Source of the DNA: Citromicrobium bathyomarinum
Lineage (GTDB): Bacteria; Pseudomonadota; Alphaproteobacteria; Sphingomonadales; Sphingomonadaceae
Assembly: GCF_021021475.1 (NCBI RefSeq)
Contig: NZ_JAINWL010000003.1
Coordinates: forward strand, 186,001-250,000
Length of the DNA: 64,000 bases
Direction: 5' to 3'
Under the pieces are notes generated by a model. It searched no databases. It saw only the letters and a list, made by a program, of their open reading frames with translations, and was not told where the DNA came from. This document shows, piece after piece, positions 44,267-54,269 of the stretch. Numbering within the stretch: the first letter of the stretch is position 1; each line of letters begins with the position of its first letter. Both the position numbers and the translations under genes were made by a program.

Positions 44267-44744
44267 AGGCAGCCGCTTGCGGCAGATCGGCTGGGCGATC
44301 TGTATCGGCATCGTCTTCGGCGGGTTCATGCTGCTGACCTTCCGGGTCAACGCGGTGAAGAGCGAGGTCGTGCGTGCCGAGCGTCAGATCGTGGCGCTGG
44401 AACAGGAAAAGCTCGCACTGGAAACCGAGTTCGAAACGCGCGCCAACCAGCAGCAGCTGGCCGACTGGAACGCGATCGAGTTCGGCTATGCCCCGCCGCG
44501 CGCGGACCAGTTCCTCGAAACCGAACGCCAGCTGGCGAGCTTCAGCGCACCGCGCGCGCCCGGCTCGCCCGACCCGATCCGCTTTGCCCGCGAGATGGAG
44601 GCGAGCGATTATCCCGCGCTGGTTTCCCCGCTGGCCGATCACGACGGCGAGGGCTCGCAGGAGGAAACTTCGAGCAAGGAGGCCGAACTCGCCGCTGCCG
44701 CTGCGGGTGATGCCCATCTTGCCCTGGCGAGCCTCGACCGGTGA
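44259..44744 (+). CDS. ftsL: Cell division protein FtsL
   Basis: FtsL is a small bitopic divisome protein forming FtsQLB. The 161-residue protein has one membrane helix ([19 protein letters not shown], about 10-28) and a periplasmic coiled coil ([20 protein letters not shown]). Recognition rests on plan and position between rsmH and ftsI more than on strong motif identity. A C-terminal extension of about 70 residues, acidic and alanine-rich ([20 protein letters not shown]), makes it longer than the usual 100-120. It overlaps both neighbours. Confidence 0.87.
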   Translation: MVRGSRLRQIGWAICIGIVFGGFMLLTFRVNAVKSEVVRAERQIVALEQEKLALETEFETRANQQQLADWNAIEFGYAPPRADQFLETERQLASFSAPRAPGSPDPIRFAREMEASDYPALVSPLADHDGEGSQEETSSKEAELAAAAAGDAHLALASLDR

Positions 44745-46495
44745 ACGCCTACGCGATCGACTCCATGGTCGCAGCAGGCCCCCTGCGGGTCGCCAACAAG
44801 CGGCTTGAGGCGCTGCTGGTCGCGCGCATGCGCGCGCTTTTGCTGATGCCCGCTTTCGGGCTGGTCGCGGTTGTCGCGCTGATGCGCATCGCGTCCTTCG
44901 GCGTGCTCGGCGCGCCCGATATCCCCCTGTCGATGGAGCAGCGCCTGCTGCCCCCGCGCGGAGAGATCACCGATCGCAACGGCCTGCCGCTGGCGCGCAA
45001 TTACGATGCCTTCGCGCTGTGGTACAATCCCACGGCGATGAAGGACGGCGGCAGCCCGCTGGTCCACCGCCCTGAGGAAGTCGCAGCAAAGCTGGCCGCG
45101 ATCTTCCCCGAGCTGGACCAGGCCGATGTCGCCGCCCGCCTCGCCAGCGGGCGCGCGCAATATCTGCGCCGCCGACTGCTGCCCGAAGAGGCCAATCGCG
45201 TGTTCGATATCGGCGAGCCTGCGCTGGAACTGCCGGCGGAAAAGGACCGCTTCTACCCGCAAGGGTCGATGGCGGCGCACGTGCTGGGCTACGTCAAGGA
45301 TGGCGCTGGCCATCTGGGCATGGAATCGGTCCTCAACGACCGGCTGACTGACAGTTCGCTTCGCGGCGAGCCGACCGCGATTGCGCTCGACCTGCGGGTC
45401 CAGGGCGCGCTGGAGGACGAGCTCAGCAAGGGCATGCTGTCGGTCAATGCGCGCGGCGCGGCTGGCGTGGTGCTGGATGTCGATACCGGCGAGGTCATCG
45501 CGATGGCATCGCTGCCCGCGTTCGACCCGAACGATATCAAGACCTCCGATCTGATGATCAGCGATGCCGAGGCGAAGCTTGGCCGGACCCCGCGCGTGTT
45601 CAACAGCGTGACCAACCAGGTTTACGAGCTGGGCTCCACCTTCAAGCCGCTGACCGTCGCCGCCGCGATCGACGCCGGGATCGTGCGCGACCTGAGCCTG
45701 CGGTACGACGCAAAGCCGGTGAAAGTCGCCGGGCGCACGCTTGCGGACAGTCACAACCTCGGGGACACGCTGAATGTGCCCGAAGCGCTGATTCACTCTT
45801 CCAACACCGTCACCGCGCGGGTCGCCGACAAGCTTGGCCCCGAACGTCTGCGCGACACGATGCGCGCGCTGGGCCTGGCAGAGCGTCCCTATATCGAACT
45901 GCCCGCACGCGGCGCGCCCTTGTGGCCGGGGGAGAAGTGGTCGCGCGTGACCACCATGACAGTCGCCTATGGCCACGGCATCGCGGTCACTCCGCTGCAC
46001 CTTGCATCGGCCTATGCCGCGATGGTCAATGGCGGGGTCTGGCGTCCGGCCACGTTGTACAAGGTCGAGCCGGGCCAAGAGGCTGCCGGGCGGCGCGTGT
46101 TCAAGGAAGACACCAGCGCCCGCATGCGCCAGCTGCTGCGGATGATCGCGGTCTACGGCACCGGGCAGAGCGCCGATGCGCCCGGTTACCGCGTCGGCGG
46201 GAAGACCGGTTCGGCGGAAAAGCCCTCCGCCGGCGGCTATCGCAAGAAGCTCCTGGTCTCGACCTTCGCCGCCGCCTTCCCGATGGACAACCCGCGATAT
46301 GTCGTGGTCGCCATGCTGGACGAGCCCAAGGGCACCACCGCCAGTTCCTTCCAGCGGACCGCCGCGTGGAACGCCGCGCCGATCGTCGGCAAGCTGATTC
46401 CGCGCATCGGCCCGCTGCTCGACGTGCGGCCCGACCTCAGCCGTGATATCGACATTTCCGACCTGCGCCCCCTGATCCGGAGCGACATCAAGTGA
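44741..46495 (+). CDS. ftsI: Septal peptidoglycan transpeptidase FtsI (PBP3)
   Basis: A class B penicillin-binding protein that crosslinks septal peptidoglycan with FtsW. The 584-residue protein has a short cytoplasmic start, one membrane helix (about 34-55), and the pedestal domain opening with LLPPRGEITDRNGLPLARN. The transpeptidase motifs are SxxK in ELGSTFKPLTVAAAI, SxN in IHSSNTVTARVAD and KTG in GGKTGSAEKP. Translation starts at GTG overlapping the ftsL stop (GTGA). murE overlaps at the other end in the same way. Confidence 0.97.
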   Translation: MNAYAIDSMVAAGPLRVANKRLEALLVARMRALLLMPAFGLVAVVALMRIASFGVLGAPDIPLSMEQRLLPPRGEITDRNGLPLARNYDAFALWYNPTAMKDGGSPLVHRPEEVAAKLAAIFPELDQADVAARLASGRAQYLRRRLLPEEANRVFDIGEPALELPAEKDRFYPQGSMAAHVLGYVKDGAGHLGMESVLNDRLTDSSLRGEPTAIALDLRVQGALEDELSKGMLSVNARGAAGVVLDVDTGEVIAMASLPAFDPNDIKTSDLMISDAEAKLGRTPRVFNSVTNQVYELGSTFKPLTVAAAIDAGIVRDLSLRYDAKPVKVAGRTLADSHNLGDTLNVPEALIHSSNTVTARVADKLGPERLRDTMRALGLAERPYIELPARGAPLWPGEKWSRVTTMTVAYGHGIAVTPLHLASAYAAMVNGGVWRPATLYKVEPGQEAAGRRVFKEDTSARMRQLLRMIAVYGTGQSADAPGYRVGGKTGSAEKPSAGGYRKKLLVSTFAAAFPMDNPRYVVVAMLDEPKGTTASSFQRTAAWNAAPIVGKLIPRIGPLLDVRPDLSRDIDISDLRPLIRSDIK

Positions 46496-47979
46496 AGCTG
46501 AACCGTCTTCTCGAACAGGCCGGACGTGAGGAGCGCGGGGGCGAGGATGCGATCGTGACCGGTTTCGCGATCGATCACCGCAAGGTCGCGCCGGGCACCG
46601 TGTTCGGCGCCTTCGTGGGCGCGAAGGTCAATGGCGAGGATTTCATCGACGCCGCCGTTGCAGCGGGCGCGATCGCGGTGGTCGCGCGGCCTGGCGCAAA
46701 GGTTGAAGGCGCGCTGCACATTGCCGACGAGAACGTGCGCAAGGCCTTTGCCGAGATCGCGGCACAGTACTTTACGCCCGTGCCCGACACGATCGTCGCG
46801 GTTACCGGCACCAACGGCAAGACCTCCACGGTCGAGATGACCCGCCAGCTGTGGCGGATGCTGGGCGAGCGTGCGGCAAGCATCGGCACGCTGGGCGTCA
46901 CCACCCCGGACGAGAGCGTTTCGACCGGGCTGACCACGCCCGACATCGTCACCTTCCACGCCAATCTGAGCGGTCTGGCGCGCGAAGGCGTGACCCACAT
47001 TGCCTACGAAGCATCGAGCCACGGGCTCGACCAGTATCGCAACTACGGCGCGCGCGTGGTCGCAGGGGCGTTCACCAATTTCAGCCGCGACCACCTCGAT
47101 TATCACGAGAGCATGCAAGCCTATTTCGAGGCCAAGATGCGCCTGTTCGACGAAGTGATCGCGGATGATGGCACGGCGGTGATCTGGGCCGACGGCGGCG
47201 AGTGGGCCGACAAGGCGCGCACCCGGGCCGAGAAGCGCGGCCTGCGGATCTTCACGGTCGGTCCGCAGGGCGAGGACATTCGCCTGATCGGGCAGGAGCC
47301 CAGCCAGCTTGGCCAGAGCGTCGAGATCGCGCGCAATGGTGATCGACGCACGATCCGCCTGCCGCTGATCGGCCAGTATCAGGCTGCCAATGCGCTGACC
47401 GCCGCCGCGCTCGCTCTGGCGAGCGGCGCGGACGAAGCGCGTTTGTGGGATGCTGTCGGACGCTTGCAGCCGGTTCGCGGACGGCTGGAACGTGCGGTCA
47501 TCACCCAGTCCGGTGCGCCGGTCTATGTCGACTATGCGCACACGCCGAACGCGCTGGAGGCGGCGATTGCCGCGCTGCGCCCGCATGTGAACGGTCGCCT
47601 GATCGTGGTGTTCGGTGCGGGCGGGGATCGCGACACGGGCAAGCGCGGGCCGATGGGCGAAGTCGCCTCGCACCTCGCCGATGTGGTTATCGTGACGGAC
47701 GATAATCCGCGCGGCGAAGACCCGGCGGATATCCGCCGCGCGGTCATGCAGGGCGCGGGCGCGAACACGCGCGAAGTCGCCGGGCGGCGCGAGGCGATTG
47801 CGCAAGCCATCGAAATCATCGGTCGGGATGATATCGTCCTGATCGCGGGAAAGGGCCACGAAGAAGGCCAGATCATCGGGTCGGGAGACACCATGCGGGT
47901 ATTGCCGTTCAACGACGTACAGGTCGCGCGCGAGGAAGCCTCGCGGATCAATGCCGGTTCTCAGGAGATGGGCCAATGA
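46492..47979 (+). CDS. murE: UDP-MurNAc-tripeptide synthetase, meso-DAP adding
   Basis: MurE adds meso-diaminopimelate to UDP-MurNAc-L-Ala-D-Glu. The 495-residue ligase has the ATP loop VAVTGTNGKTSTVEM, the carbamylated-lysine region MQAYFEAKMRLFDEV, and DYAHTPNALEAAI. The specificity motif DNPR appears in VIVTDDNPRGEDPADIRRA, indicating meso-DAP over lysine, as expected for a Gram-negative. It starts at GTG overlapping the ftsI stop and overlaps murF by 4 nt. Confidence 0.98.
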   Translation: MKLNRLLEQAGREERGGEDAIVTGFAIDHRKVAPGTVFGAFVGAKVNGEDFIDAAVAAGAIAVVARPGAKVEGALHIADENVRKAFAEIAAQYFTPVPDTIVAVTGTNGKTSTVEMTRQLWRMLGERAASIGTLGVTTPDESVSTGLTTPDIVTFHANLSGLAREGVTHIAYEASSHGLDQYRNYGARVVAGAFTNFSRDHLDYHESMQAYFEAKMRLFDEVIADDGTAVIWADGGEWADKARTRAEKRGLRIFTVGPQGEDIRLIGQEPSQLGQSVEIARNGDRRTIRLPLIGQYQAANALTAAALALASGADEARLWDAVGRLQPVRGRLERAVITQSGAPVYVDYAHTPNALEAAIAALRPHVNGRLIVVFGAGGDRDTGKRGPMGEVASHLADVVIVTDDNPRGEDPADIRRAVMQGAGANTREVAGRREAIAQAIEIIGRDDIVLIAGKGHEEGQIIGSGDTMRVLPFNDVQVAREEASRINAGSQEMGQ

Positions 47980-49445
47980 GTGTTGCAGCACTCGCCCATC
48001 CGCGCATGCGGGCATGGCCCAAGGTCGCCCGTGATAGCCTGCGGCTCGCCCTGTGGAGCGCCGACGAGATCGCCGAAGCGACCGGCGGCGTTGCTTCTGG
48101 CGATTTCCAGTGTGCCGGCGTCGAGATGGACAGCCGCGATGTGCGCCCGGGCGATCTGTTCGTGGCGCTGAAGGGCGAAGCGATGGACGGCCATCGCTTC
48201 ATCGACAAGGCGTTTGCCGCCGGCGCCGCAGCCGCCATCGTCGACCGTCCGATCGACTGGCCGCATGTGCTGGTGGAAGACACCACCGCCGCGCTCCACG
48301 CGCTGGCCGCTGCTGCGCGCACGCGCGGCGAGGCGACGCGCATCGCGGTGACCGGTTCGGTCGGCAAGACCGGGGTCAAGGAAGCAATCTTCTCCGCCCT
48401 TGACCGTGCAAGCCGCGGGCAGGCGCACCGCTCCGTGCGCAGCTACAACAACCATGTCGGCGTGCCGCTGAGCGTTGCGCGGATGAGCCCGCGTGCCCGC
48501 TACGGCGTGTTCGAGATGGGGATGAACCACGCAGGCGAGATCGCGCCGCTGGCCGATCATGTGCGGCCCGATGTCGCGGTCATCACCACCATCGCGCCCG
48601 CGCATATCGAGAACCTTGGCTCGCTCGAGGCGATTGCCGACGAGAAGGCGCAGATCTTCACCGGCCTGAAGCCCGGCGGCGCGGCGATCATCCCCGCCGA
48701 CAGCGACCAGTTCGAGCGGCTGAAGGCCCATGCCGAAGCGGCGGGGGCGGAAGTCTTCTCCTTCGGCCGCGCCGATCACGCGCGTGTCCGCCTGCTCGAC
48801 GCGATCCCTGCGGCCAATGGCGGGGCCTCGCTGGTCACCGCGCAGATCGACGATACGCGGCTGTGCTATTCGGTCGCCGAGCCGGGCGAACACTGGATCG
48901 CCAATTCGCTCGCGGTGATGGCGTGCATCTATGCGGTCGGCGGCGATCTGGGCGCGGCGGGCATCGCGCTTGGCGAGATGGGCGGCCTGAAGGGGCGCGG
49001 TGCACGCCATGCGATTGCAGCGGCAGGTGGCCGCGCGCTGCTGATCGACGAGAGCTACAACGCCAACCCCGCATCGATGCGGGCCACGCTGACCCAGCTG
49101 GGCCAGACCCCCGCGAGCCGCCGCGTTGCGGTGCTGGGCGCGATGGGCGAACTGGGCGAATTCAGCACGCGCTTCCACGAGGCGCTGCTCGAACCGATCG
49201 AGGAAGGCCAGGTCGATTACGCGGTGCTGGTCGGCGATGCGATGGAGCCGCTGGTGCGCAAGATGGGGACGGCGCATGCGAATGGCCTTGGCAACCCGCC
49301 GGCCTTCGCCCATTGCGCAGGGCCTGCCGAAGCGATCGCCGCGCTGGAAGAATTCGGGCTCAACGCCGGAGACGCGATCCTCGTCAAGGGATCCAACGCC
49401 GTCGGTCTGGGCCGTCTGGTCGATCACTTCGTCAGCCGAAGCTAA
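47976..49445 (+). CDS. murF: UDP-MurNAc-pentapeptide synthetase MurF
   Basis: MurF joins D-Ala-D-Ala to the UDP-MurNAc-tripeptide, completing the cytoplasmic stem peptide. The 489-residue protein has the N-terminal domain with GVEMDSRDVRPGDLFVALKG, the ATP loop RIAVTGSVGKTGVKEAI, the MGMNHAGEIAPLAD block and LIDESYNANPASMRATL. Its ATG overlaps the murE stop (ATGA). mraY begins 24 nt after its stop, one of only two real gaps in the cluster. Confidence 0.98.
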   Translation: MSVAALAHPRMRAWPKVARDSLRLALWSADEIAEATGGVASGDFQCAGVEMDSRDVRPGDLFVALKGEAMDGHRFIDKAFAAGAAAAIVDRPIDWPHVLVEDTTAALHALAAAARTRGEATRIAVTGSVGKTGVKEAIFSALDRASRGQAHRSVRSYNNHVGVPLSVARMSPRARYGVFEMGMNHAGEIAPLADHVRPDVAVITTIAPAHIENLGSLEAIADEKAQIFTGLKPGGAAIIPADSDQFERLKAHAEAAGAEVFSFGRADHARVRLLDAIPAANGGASLVTAQIDDTRLCYSVAEPGEHWIANSLAVMACIYAVGGDLGAAGIALGEMGGLKGRGARHAIAAAGGRALLIDESYNANPASMRATLTQLGQTPASRRVAVLGAMGELGEFSTRFHEALLEPIEEGQVDYAVLVGDAMEPLVRKMGTAHANGLGNPPAFAHCAGPAEAIAALEEFGLNAGDAILVKGSNAVGLGRLVDHFVSRS

Positions 49446-49469
49446 GCAAGGGACCGGGGACGGCCGACA

Positions 49470-50540
49470 ATGTTCTATTTGATCGCGGAATGGTTCGAAT
49501 TCGAAGGGTTGTTCAACCTCTTCCGCTACCAGACGTTTCGTGCGGGCGCGGCGATCCTCACCGCGCTGTTTATCGGCCTGCTGATCGGTCCGAAGCTGAT
49601 CGCGGTTCTGCGCGTGCGCCAGGGCAAGGGCCAGCCGATCCGCGAGGACGGGCCCAAGACCCACCTCGCCAAGGTCGGCACGCCGACCATGGGCGGGCTG
49701 ATGATCCTGATCGCGCTGGTGCTCAGCCTGCTGCTGTGGATGGACCTGTCGAGCCCCTTCGTCTGGGCCTGTCTTGCGGTGACCATCGGGTTCGGCGCGA
49801 TCGGCTTCATGGATGATTACGACAAGGTCACCAAGAACAGCCACAAGGGCGTGTCCGGCAAGGTGCGCCTGCTGATGGAGTTCATCGTCGCAGGCATCGC
49901 GGCCTATATCATCGTTAGCCAGATCAACACCTGGCTCTACGTGCCCTTCGTGTCCGACCAGGCGATCCCGCTGGGGCCGTTCTACTACGTCTTCGCCGCG
50001 ATCGTGATCGTGGGCGCGGGCAATGCGGTGAACCTGACCGACGGGCTCGATGGCCTCGCGATCATGCCGGTGATCATCGCTGCGGGCACCTTCGCGCTGA
50101 TCGCCTACCTGGCAGGGCGCGCGGACTTTTCCAGCTATCTTGGCATTCCTTATGTCGAGGGCGCGGGTGAGCTGGCGATCTTCTGTGCCTGTATCATGGG
50201 CGCAGGGCTTGCCTTCCTGTGGTTCAACGCGCCGCCTGCCAATGTCTTCATGGGCGACACCGGCTCGCTTGCGCTGGGCGGAGCGCTGGGCGCGATCGCG
50301 GTCGCGAGCCATCACGAAATCGTGCTCGCCATCGTTGGCGGGCTGTTCGTGTTCGAGGCGCTCAGCGTCATCATCCAGGTCTTCTGGTTCAAGCGCACGG
50401 GCAAGCGCATCTTCCGCATGGCGCCGGTCCACCACCACTTCGAACAGCTCGGGTGGAGCGAGACGAAGGTCGTGATCCGCTTCTGGATCATCGCCATCGT
50501 GCTCGCACTGATCGGGCTAAGCACGCTGAAGCTGCGGTGA
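49470..50540 (+). CDS. mraY: Phospho-MurNAc-pentapeptide translocase MraY
   Basis: MraY transfers phospho-MurNAc-pentapeptide to undecaprenyl phosphate, making lipid I in the inner membrane. The 356-residue, ten-helix protein has [18 protein letters not shown], the catalytic [31 protein letters not shown] and [19 protein letters not shown], the C-terminal hallmark. It overlaps murD by a GTGA junction at its end. Confidence 0.99.
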   Translation: MFYLIAEWFEFEGLFNLFRYQTFRAGAAILTALFIGLLIGPKLIAVLRVRQGKGQPIREDGPKTHLAKVGTPTMGGLMILIALVLSLLLWMDLSSPFVWACLAVTIGFGAIGFMDDYDKVTKNSHKGVSGKVRLLMEFIVAGIAAYIIVSQINTWLYVPFVSDQAIPLGPFYYVFAAIVIVGAGNAVNLTDGLDGLAIMPVIIAAGTFALIAYLAGRADFSSYLGIPYVEGAGELAIFCACIMGAGLAFLWFNAPPANVFMGDTGSLALGGALGAIAVASHHEIVLAIVGGLFVFEALSVIIQVFWFKRTGKRIFRMAPVHHHFEQLGWSETKVVIRFWIIAIVLALIGLSTLKLR

Positions 50541-51847
50541 TCCTCTCGCCCGCCTGGAAGGGCCGCAAATACGCGGTTCTCGGCCTGGCACGCACGGGCC
50601 GGGCGACGGTCGAGGCGCTGCTGGCGGCGGGCGCCGAGGTGACCGCGTGGGACAGCAACGAGGATGTGCGCGAGGCCTTTGCGGGCCGCGTGACGCTGGC
50701 CGACCCGGTCGAGACCGACCTGACCGGGTTCGAGGCGGTGCTGGTGACGCCCGGCGTCCCGCTCAACACGCACCCGATCAAGCCACATGCGGACAGGTTC
50801 GGCGTTCCGGTGATCGGCGATATCGAGCTGTTCGCGCAGGCCCGCGAGCACCTGCCGCCGCACAAGGTCGTCGGCATCACCGGCACCAACGGCAAGAGCA
50901 CGACCACCGCGCTGACGCACCACATCCTGAAGACCGCAGGCGTGCCGACCACGATGGGCGGCAATATCGGCCTGCCGATCCTCGGCCAGGAGCCCTTGCC
51001 GGAAGGCGGCGTCTATGTGCTCGAGCTGTCGAGCTACCAGATCGACCTGACGTTCAGCCTCGATTGCGAGGTTGCCGTGCTGCTCAACGTGACGCCCGAT
51101 CACCTCGATCGCTACGAGAGCTTCGAGGCTTACGGTGCGAGCAAATCGCGCCTGTTCGCGATGCAGACACGCGGTCACAATTCCATCGCCCGGTTCACCG
51201 ATGCGCGCGTCCTCGGCAAGTTCGCCGAAGGCTCGATTGCGAGCATCCTTGAGGACGTGCTCGCGAACCGTGGTTTCGAGCCGAGTGAGCAGGCAGAGTG
51301 GCCCTCGCTCCAGGGGCCGCACAATCTCGAAAACGCGGCAGCGGCCATCGAAGCCTGCGACATTCTCGGGCTATCGGGCGCGCACATTCGCGAAGGCTTG
51401 CGCACCTTTCCCGGCCTCCCGCACCGCATGGAGCGCGTCGGTGTGCGTGCGGGCGTGCTCTACGTCAACGACAGCAAGGCGACCAACACCGCCGCCGCCG
51501 CGCCTGCGCTGGCCGCGTTCGACAAGATCCACTGGATCGTCGGCGGGCAGGCCAAGGAGCCGGGGCTGGGCGAGACAGAACAGCACATCGGCCACGTCAC
51601 CGGCGCCTACACCATCGGCGAGGCGGGCGACGCCTTTGCCGACGCGCTCGCGCCGCAGTGCCCGGTCAGCCGCTGTGGCACGCTCGACATTGCGGTCCAC
51701 ACCGCCGCGCTCGCCGCGAAGCCCGGCGATACCGTGCTGCTGAGCCCCGCCTGCGCCAGCTTCGACCAGTTCCGCGATTTCGAGGATCGTGGCGACCGCT
51801 TCCGCGCGCTCGTCCACGCGCTTGCCGATAGCGAGGCCACGCCATGA
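50537..51847 (+). CDS. murD: UDP-MurNAc-L-alanine:D-glutamate ligase
   Basis: MurD adds D-glutamate to UDP-MurNAc-L-Ala. From the GTG at 50537, which overlaps the mraY stop, the protein has 436 residues. Visible motifs are [20 protein letters not shown], the ATP loop [56 protein letters not shown], and [18 protein letters not shown]. Frame-internal upstream codons lie inside mraY and are not credible. It overlaps ftsW by 4 nt. Confidence 0.98.
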   Translation: MILSPAWKGRKYAVLGLARTGRATVEALLAAGAEVTAWDSNEDVREAFAGRVTLADPVETDLTGFEAVLVTPGVPLNTHPIKPHADRFGVPVIGDIELFAQAREHLPPHKVVGITGTNGKSTTTALTHHILKTAGVPTTMGGNIGLPILGQEPLPEGGVYVLELSSYQIDLTFSLDCEVAVLLNVTPDHLDRYESFEAYGASKSRLFAMQTRGHNSIARFTDARVLGKFAEGSIASILEDVLANRGFEPSEQAEWPSLQGPHNLENAAAAIEACDILGLSGAHIREGLRTFPGLPHRMERVGVRAGVLYVNDSKATNTAAAAPALAAFDKIHWIVGGQAKEPGLGETEQHIGHVTGAYTIGEAGDAFADALAPQCPVSRCGTLDIAVHTAALAAKPGDTVLLSPACASFDQFRDFEDRGDRFRALVHALADSEATP

Positions 51848-53064
51848 ACATTGCGCCTGCAACCGCAATTGCCAGCGATCTGCCCGGGCGCAGCGGTCCG
51901 CGCCTGACCCAGCGCGCGCGGCTGAAGATCTGGTGGCGCGAACTGGACCATGTCCTGCTCGGCCTGATCGTGCTGCTGATGGCGGTCGGCTGCGCGGCGA
52001 TCGCCGCCGCCTCGCCCGCGGGCGCGGATCGCCTGTCGAGCGACACGGTCACGCTTGATCCGCTGCACTTCCTTTGGCTGCACCTGCGCTGGCTCGCGGT
52101 GGGGATTGCCGCGATGCTCGGCCTGTCGATGCTCAGCCGCGAAAGCGCCCGCCGCTTCGCCATCCTGCTGTCGCTGGGGATGGTCGCCGCGCTGGTGCTC
52201 GTGCCGCTGATCGGGACCGAGGTAAACGGCGCGCGGCGCTGGCTGAACCTGGGCTTCTCCTTCCAGCCGTCCGAATTCCTCAAGCCCGGCTTCGCGATCA
52301 CGCTGGCGTGGATCATGAGCTGGAAGCTCAAGGACCCCAACATGCCGGTGTTCGGTCTGGTGACCGGCGCGCTGGCGCTGGTGGTCGGCCTGCTGATGGC
52401 GCAGCCCAATCTGGGCGATGCGATCCTGTTCACCGGCGTGTGGTTCGTGCTGGTGCTGCTGGGCGGCGTGTCCGCGCGCCAGATCGCCGGGCTGATCGCC
52501 GCCGGGATCGGCCTGCTGGCGACCGCCTACATGTTTTACGGCAATGCGCGGAACCGGATCGACTCCTTCTTCTCCGGCGGGACCGATTACGATCAGGTCG
52601 ACCTTGCCCAGCGCACGCTGCTGGCAGGTGGCTGGGACGGCGTCGGCTTCTGGGTCGGGCGCGCCAAGTTCCGCCTGCCCGAGGCGCAGACCGACTACAT
52701 CTTCTCGGTCGTGGGCGAGGAGTTCGGGCTGATCGCCTGCGCAGGCATCGTGCTGCTGTTCTGTGCCATCGTGCTGCGGGTGCTGATGCGCGCGGCGAGC
52801 GAGGAGAACTTCTTCGCGCTGCTCGCCGCATCGGGCCTGATTGCGCAGCTGGGCGGGCAGGCGTTCATCAATATCCTCGTCAACCTCTCGCTGTTCCCGT
52901 CCAAGGGAATGACGCTGCCGCTGGTCAGCTATGGCGGGTCGTCGACGATCGCGATATGCTGCGGCTTCGGCCTGCTGCTCGCGCTGACACGGCGCAACCC
53001 CTTCCTCACACGAGAAACCGCAGGCCTTCGCAACATGCTCTTCGACAAGGAAAAAGACAGATGA
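51844..53064 (+). CDS. ftsW: Septal peptidoglycan polymerase FtsW (SEDS)
   Basis: FtsW is the SEDS-family glycosyltransferase that polymerises lipid II at the septum with FtsI. The 406-residue protein has ten hydrophobic helices. Typical blocks are IGTEVNGARRWLNLGFSFQP, SEFLKPGFAI, the LLAGGWDGVGFWVGRAKFR loop, DYIFSVVGEEFGLIACAG and the ending LPLVSYGGSSTIAICCGFGL. Both ends overlap neighbours by ATGA. The N-terminal cytoplasmic tail of about 35 residues is longer than minimal. Confidence 0.97.
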   Translation: MNIAPATAIASDLPGRSGPRLTQRARLKIWWRELDHVLLGLIVLLMAVGCAAIAAASPAGADRLSSDTVTLDPLHFLWLHLRWLAVGIAAMLGLSMLSRESARRFAILLSLGMVAALVLVPLIGTEVNGARRWLNLGFSFQPSEFLKPGFAITLAWIMSWKLKDPNMPVFGLVTGALALVVGLLMAQPNLGDAILFTGVWFVLVLLGGVSARQIAGLIAAGIGLLATAYMFYGNARNRIDSFFSGGTDYDQVDLAQRTLLAGGWDGVGFWVGRAKFRLPEAQTDYIFSVVGEEFGLIACAGIVLLFCAIVLRVLMRAASEENFFALLAASGLIAQLGGQAFINILVNLSLFPSKGMTLPLVSYGGSSTIAICCGFGLLLALTRRNPFLTRETAGLRNMLFDKEKDR

Positions 53065-54269
53065 GCGGGGCCAATCGACATTACGTGCTCGCCGCAGGCG
53101 GCACCGGCGGGCACATGCTGCCCGCCTTCGCGCTGGCGCAGGAACTGCATCAGCGCGGCCATCACGTGGCGCTGATCACGGACGAGCGCGGGGCGAATAT
53201 CCCCGGCAAGCCCGACTTCATGCCGGCGCACATCATGCCGGTCGGCCGGTTCGGGAAGAACCCGATCCGCTGGATCAAGGGCGTGAGCAAGGTGATGGAA
53301 GGCCGCAGCATGGCCAAGCAGCTGTTCGACAGTTTCGAACCGAGCGCGGTGGTCGGCTTCGGCGGCTATCCCTCGCTGCCCGCGCTGCTTGCCGCGCGCA
53401 GTGCGAAGATCCCCAGCGTGATCCACGAACAGAACGCGGTGCTGGGCCGGGTCAATCGCCTGCTCGCCCCGCGGGTGAACGCGATCGCGACCTCTTACCC
53501 GCAGGTGCAGCGGATGAAGTCGAGCTGGTCGCGCAAGGTCCATCTGGTCGGCAATCCGGTGCGGCCCGAAGTGCTCGCACTGCGTGACGAACCGTTCCCG
53601 ACCTTCAGCGAAGACAGCCTGCTCAAAGTGCTGGTGACCGGCGGCAGCCAGGGCGCCAGCGTGCTGGCGCAGGTGGTCCCCGATGGTCTGGCGATGCTGC
53701 CGCCCGCGCTGCGCCAGCGCTTGCAGGTGACCCAGCAGTGCCGCCCGGAAGATGTCGGCGCGGTGCGCGAGCGCTATCGCAATCATGACATTCCTGCCGA
53801 ACTGGCGACCTATTTCGAGAACATGGCCGACCGGCTCGCCGATGCGCACCTGTTCATCGGGCGCGCGGGCGCGTCGACCATTGCCGAACTGACGGCAGTG
53901 GGCCGCCCCGCGATCCTCGTGCCCCTGCCGATCGCGACCGACGATCATCAGGCGGCCAACACGCGTGAGATCGTGGAAGCGGGCGGCGCGCGGATGATCC
54001 GCCAGAGCGCGTTCACGCCCAAGGAACTGGCACGCCAGATCCAGGTGCTCAGCCAGCGCGCAGGCACGCTCTCCAACGCGGCGCACAAGGCGTGGAATTG
54101 CGGACGGCCCGATGCGGTCAAGGAACTGGCCGATCTGGTCGAAAGCTTCGGCGGCGCCGAATTGATGGATGTGATCCGGGTGGGTCAGAACAATGCGCGC
54201 GGCGCGTCGCAGGGCGTGCCCGTGGGGCAGGGCGCAGCGCGCGATGCCGCAGAGGAGCCTGCTTCGTGA
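53061..54269 (+). CDS. murG: UDP-GlcNAc transferase MurG (lipid II synthesis)
   Basis: MurG adds GlcNAc to lipid I on the inner face of the membrane, giving lipid II. The protein has 402 residues from the ATG at 53061. The donor/acceptor motifs are [55 protein letters not shown] and the C-domain block [17 protein letters not shown] with [15 protein letters not shown]. About 35 residues at the C terminus extend past the usual end (E. coli 355). It overlaps ftsW and murC. Confidence 0.98.
   Translation: MSGANRHYVLAAGGTGGHMLPAFALAQELHQRGHHVALITDERGANIPGKPDFMPAHIMPVGRFGKNPIRWIKGVSKVMEGRSMAKQLFDSFEPSAVVGFGGYPSLPALLAARSAKIPSVIHEQNAVLGRVNRLLAPRVNAIATSYPQVQRMKSSWSRKVHLVGNPVRPEVLALRDEPFPTFSEDSLLKVLVTGGSQGASVLAQVVPDGLAMLPPALRQRLQVTQQCRPEDVGAVRERYRNHDIPAELATYFENMADRLADAHLFIGRAGASTIAELTAVGRPAILVPLPIATDDHQAANTREIVEAGGARMIRQSAFTPKELARQIQVLSQRAGTLSNAAHKAWNCGRPDAVKELADLVESFGGAELMDVIRVGQNNARGASQGVPVGQGAARDAAEEPAS

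Noticed and set aside
47961-50438. An 825-codon open frame on the minus strand across murF and mraY
   Set aside because: It is antisense to two certain genes. Its composition is the Arg/His/Asp-rich pattern that high-GC coding sequence produces on the opposite strand, and it has no family motif.
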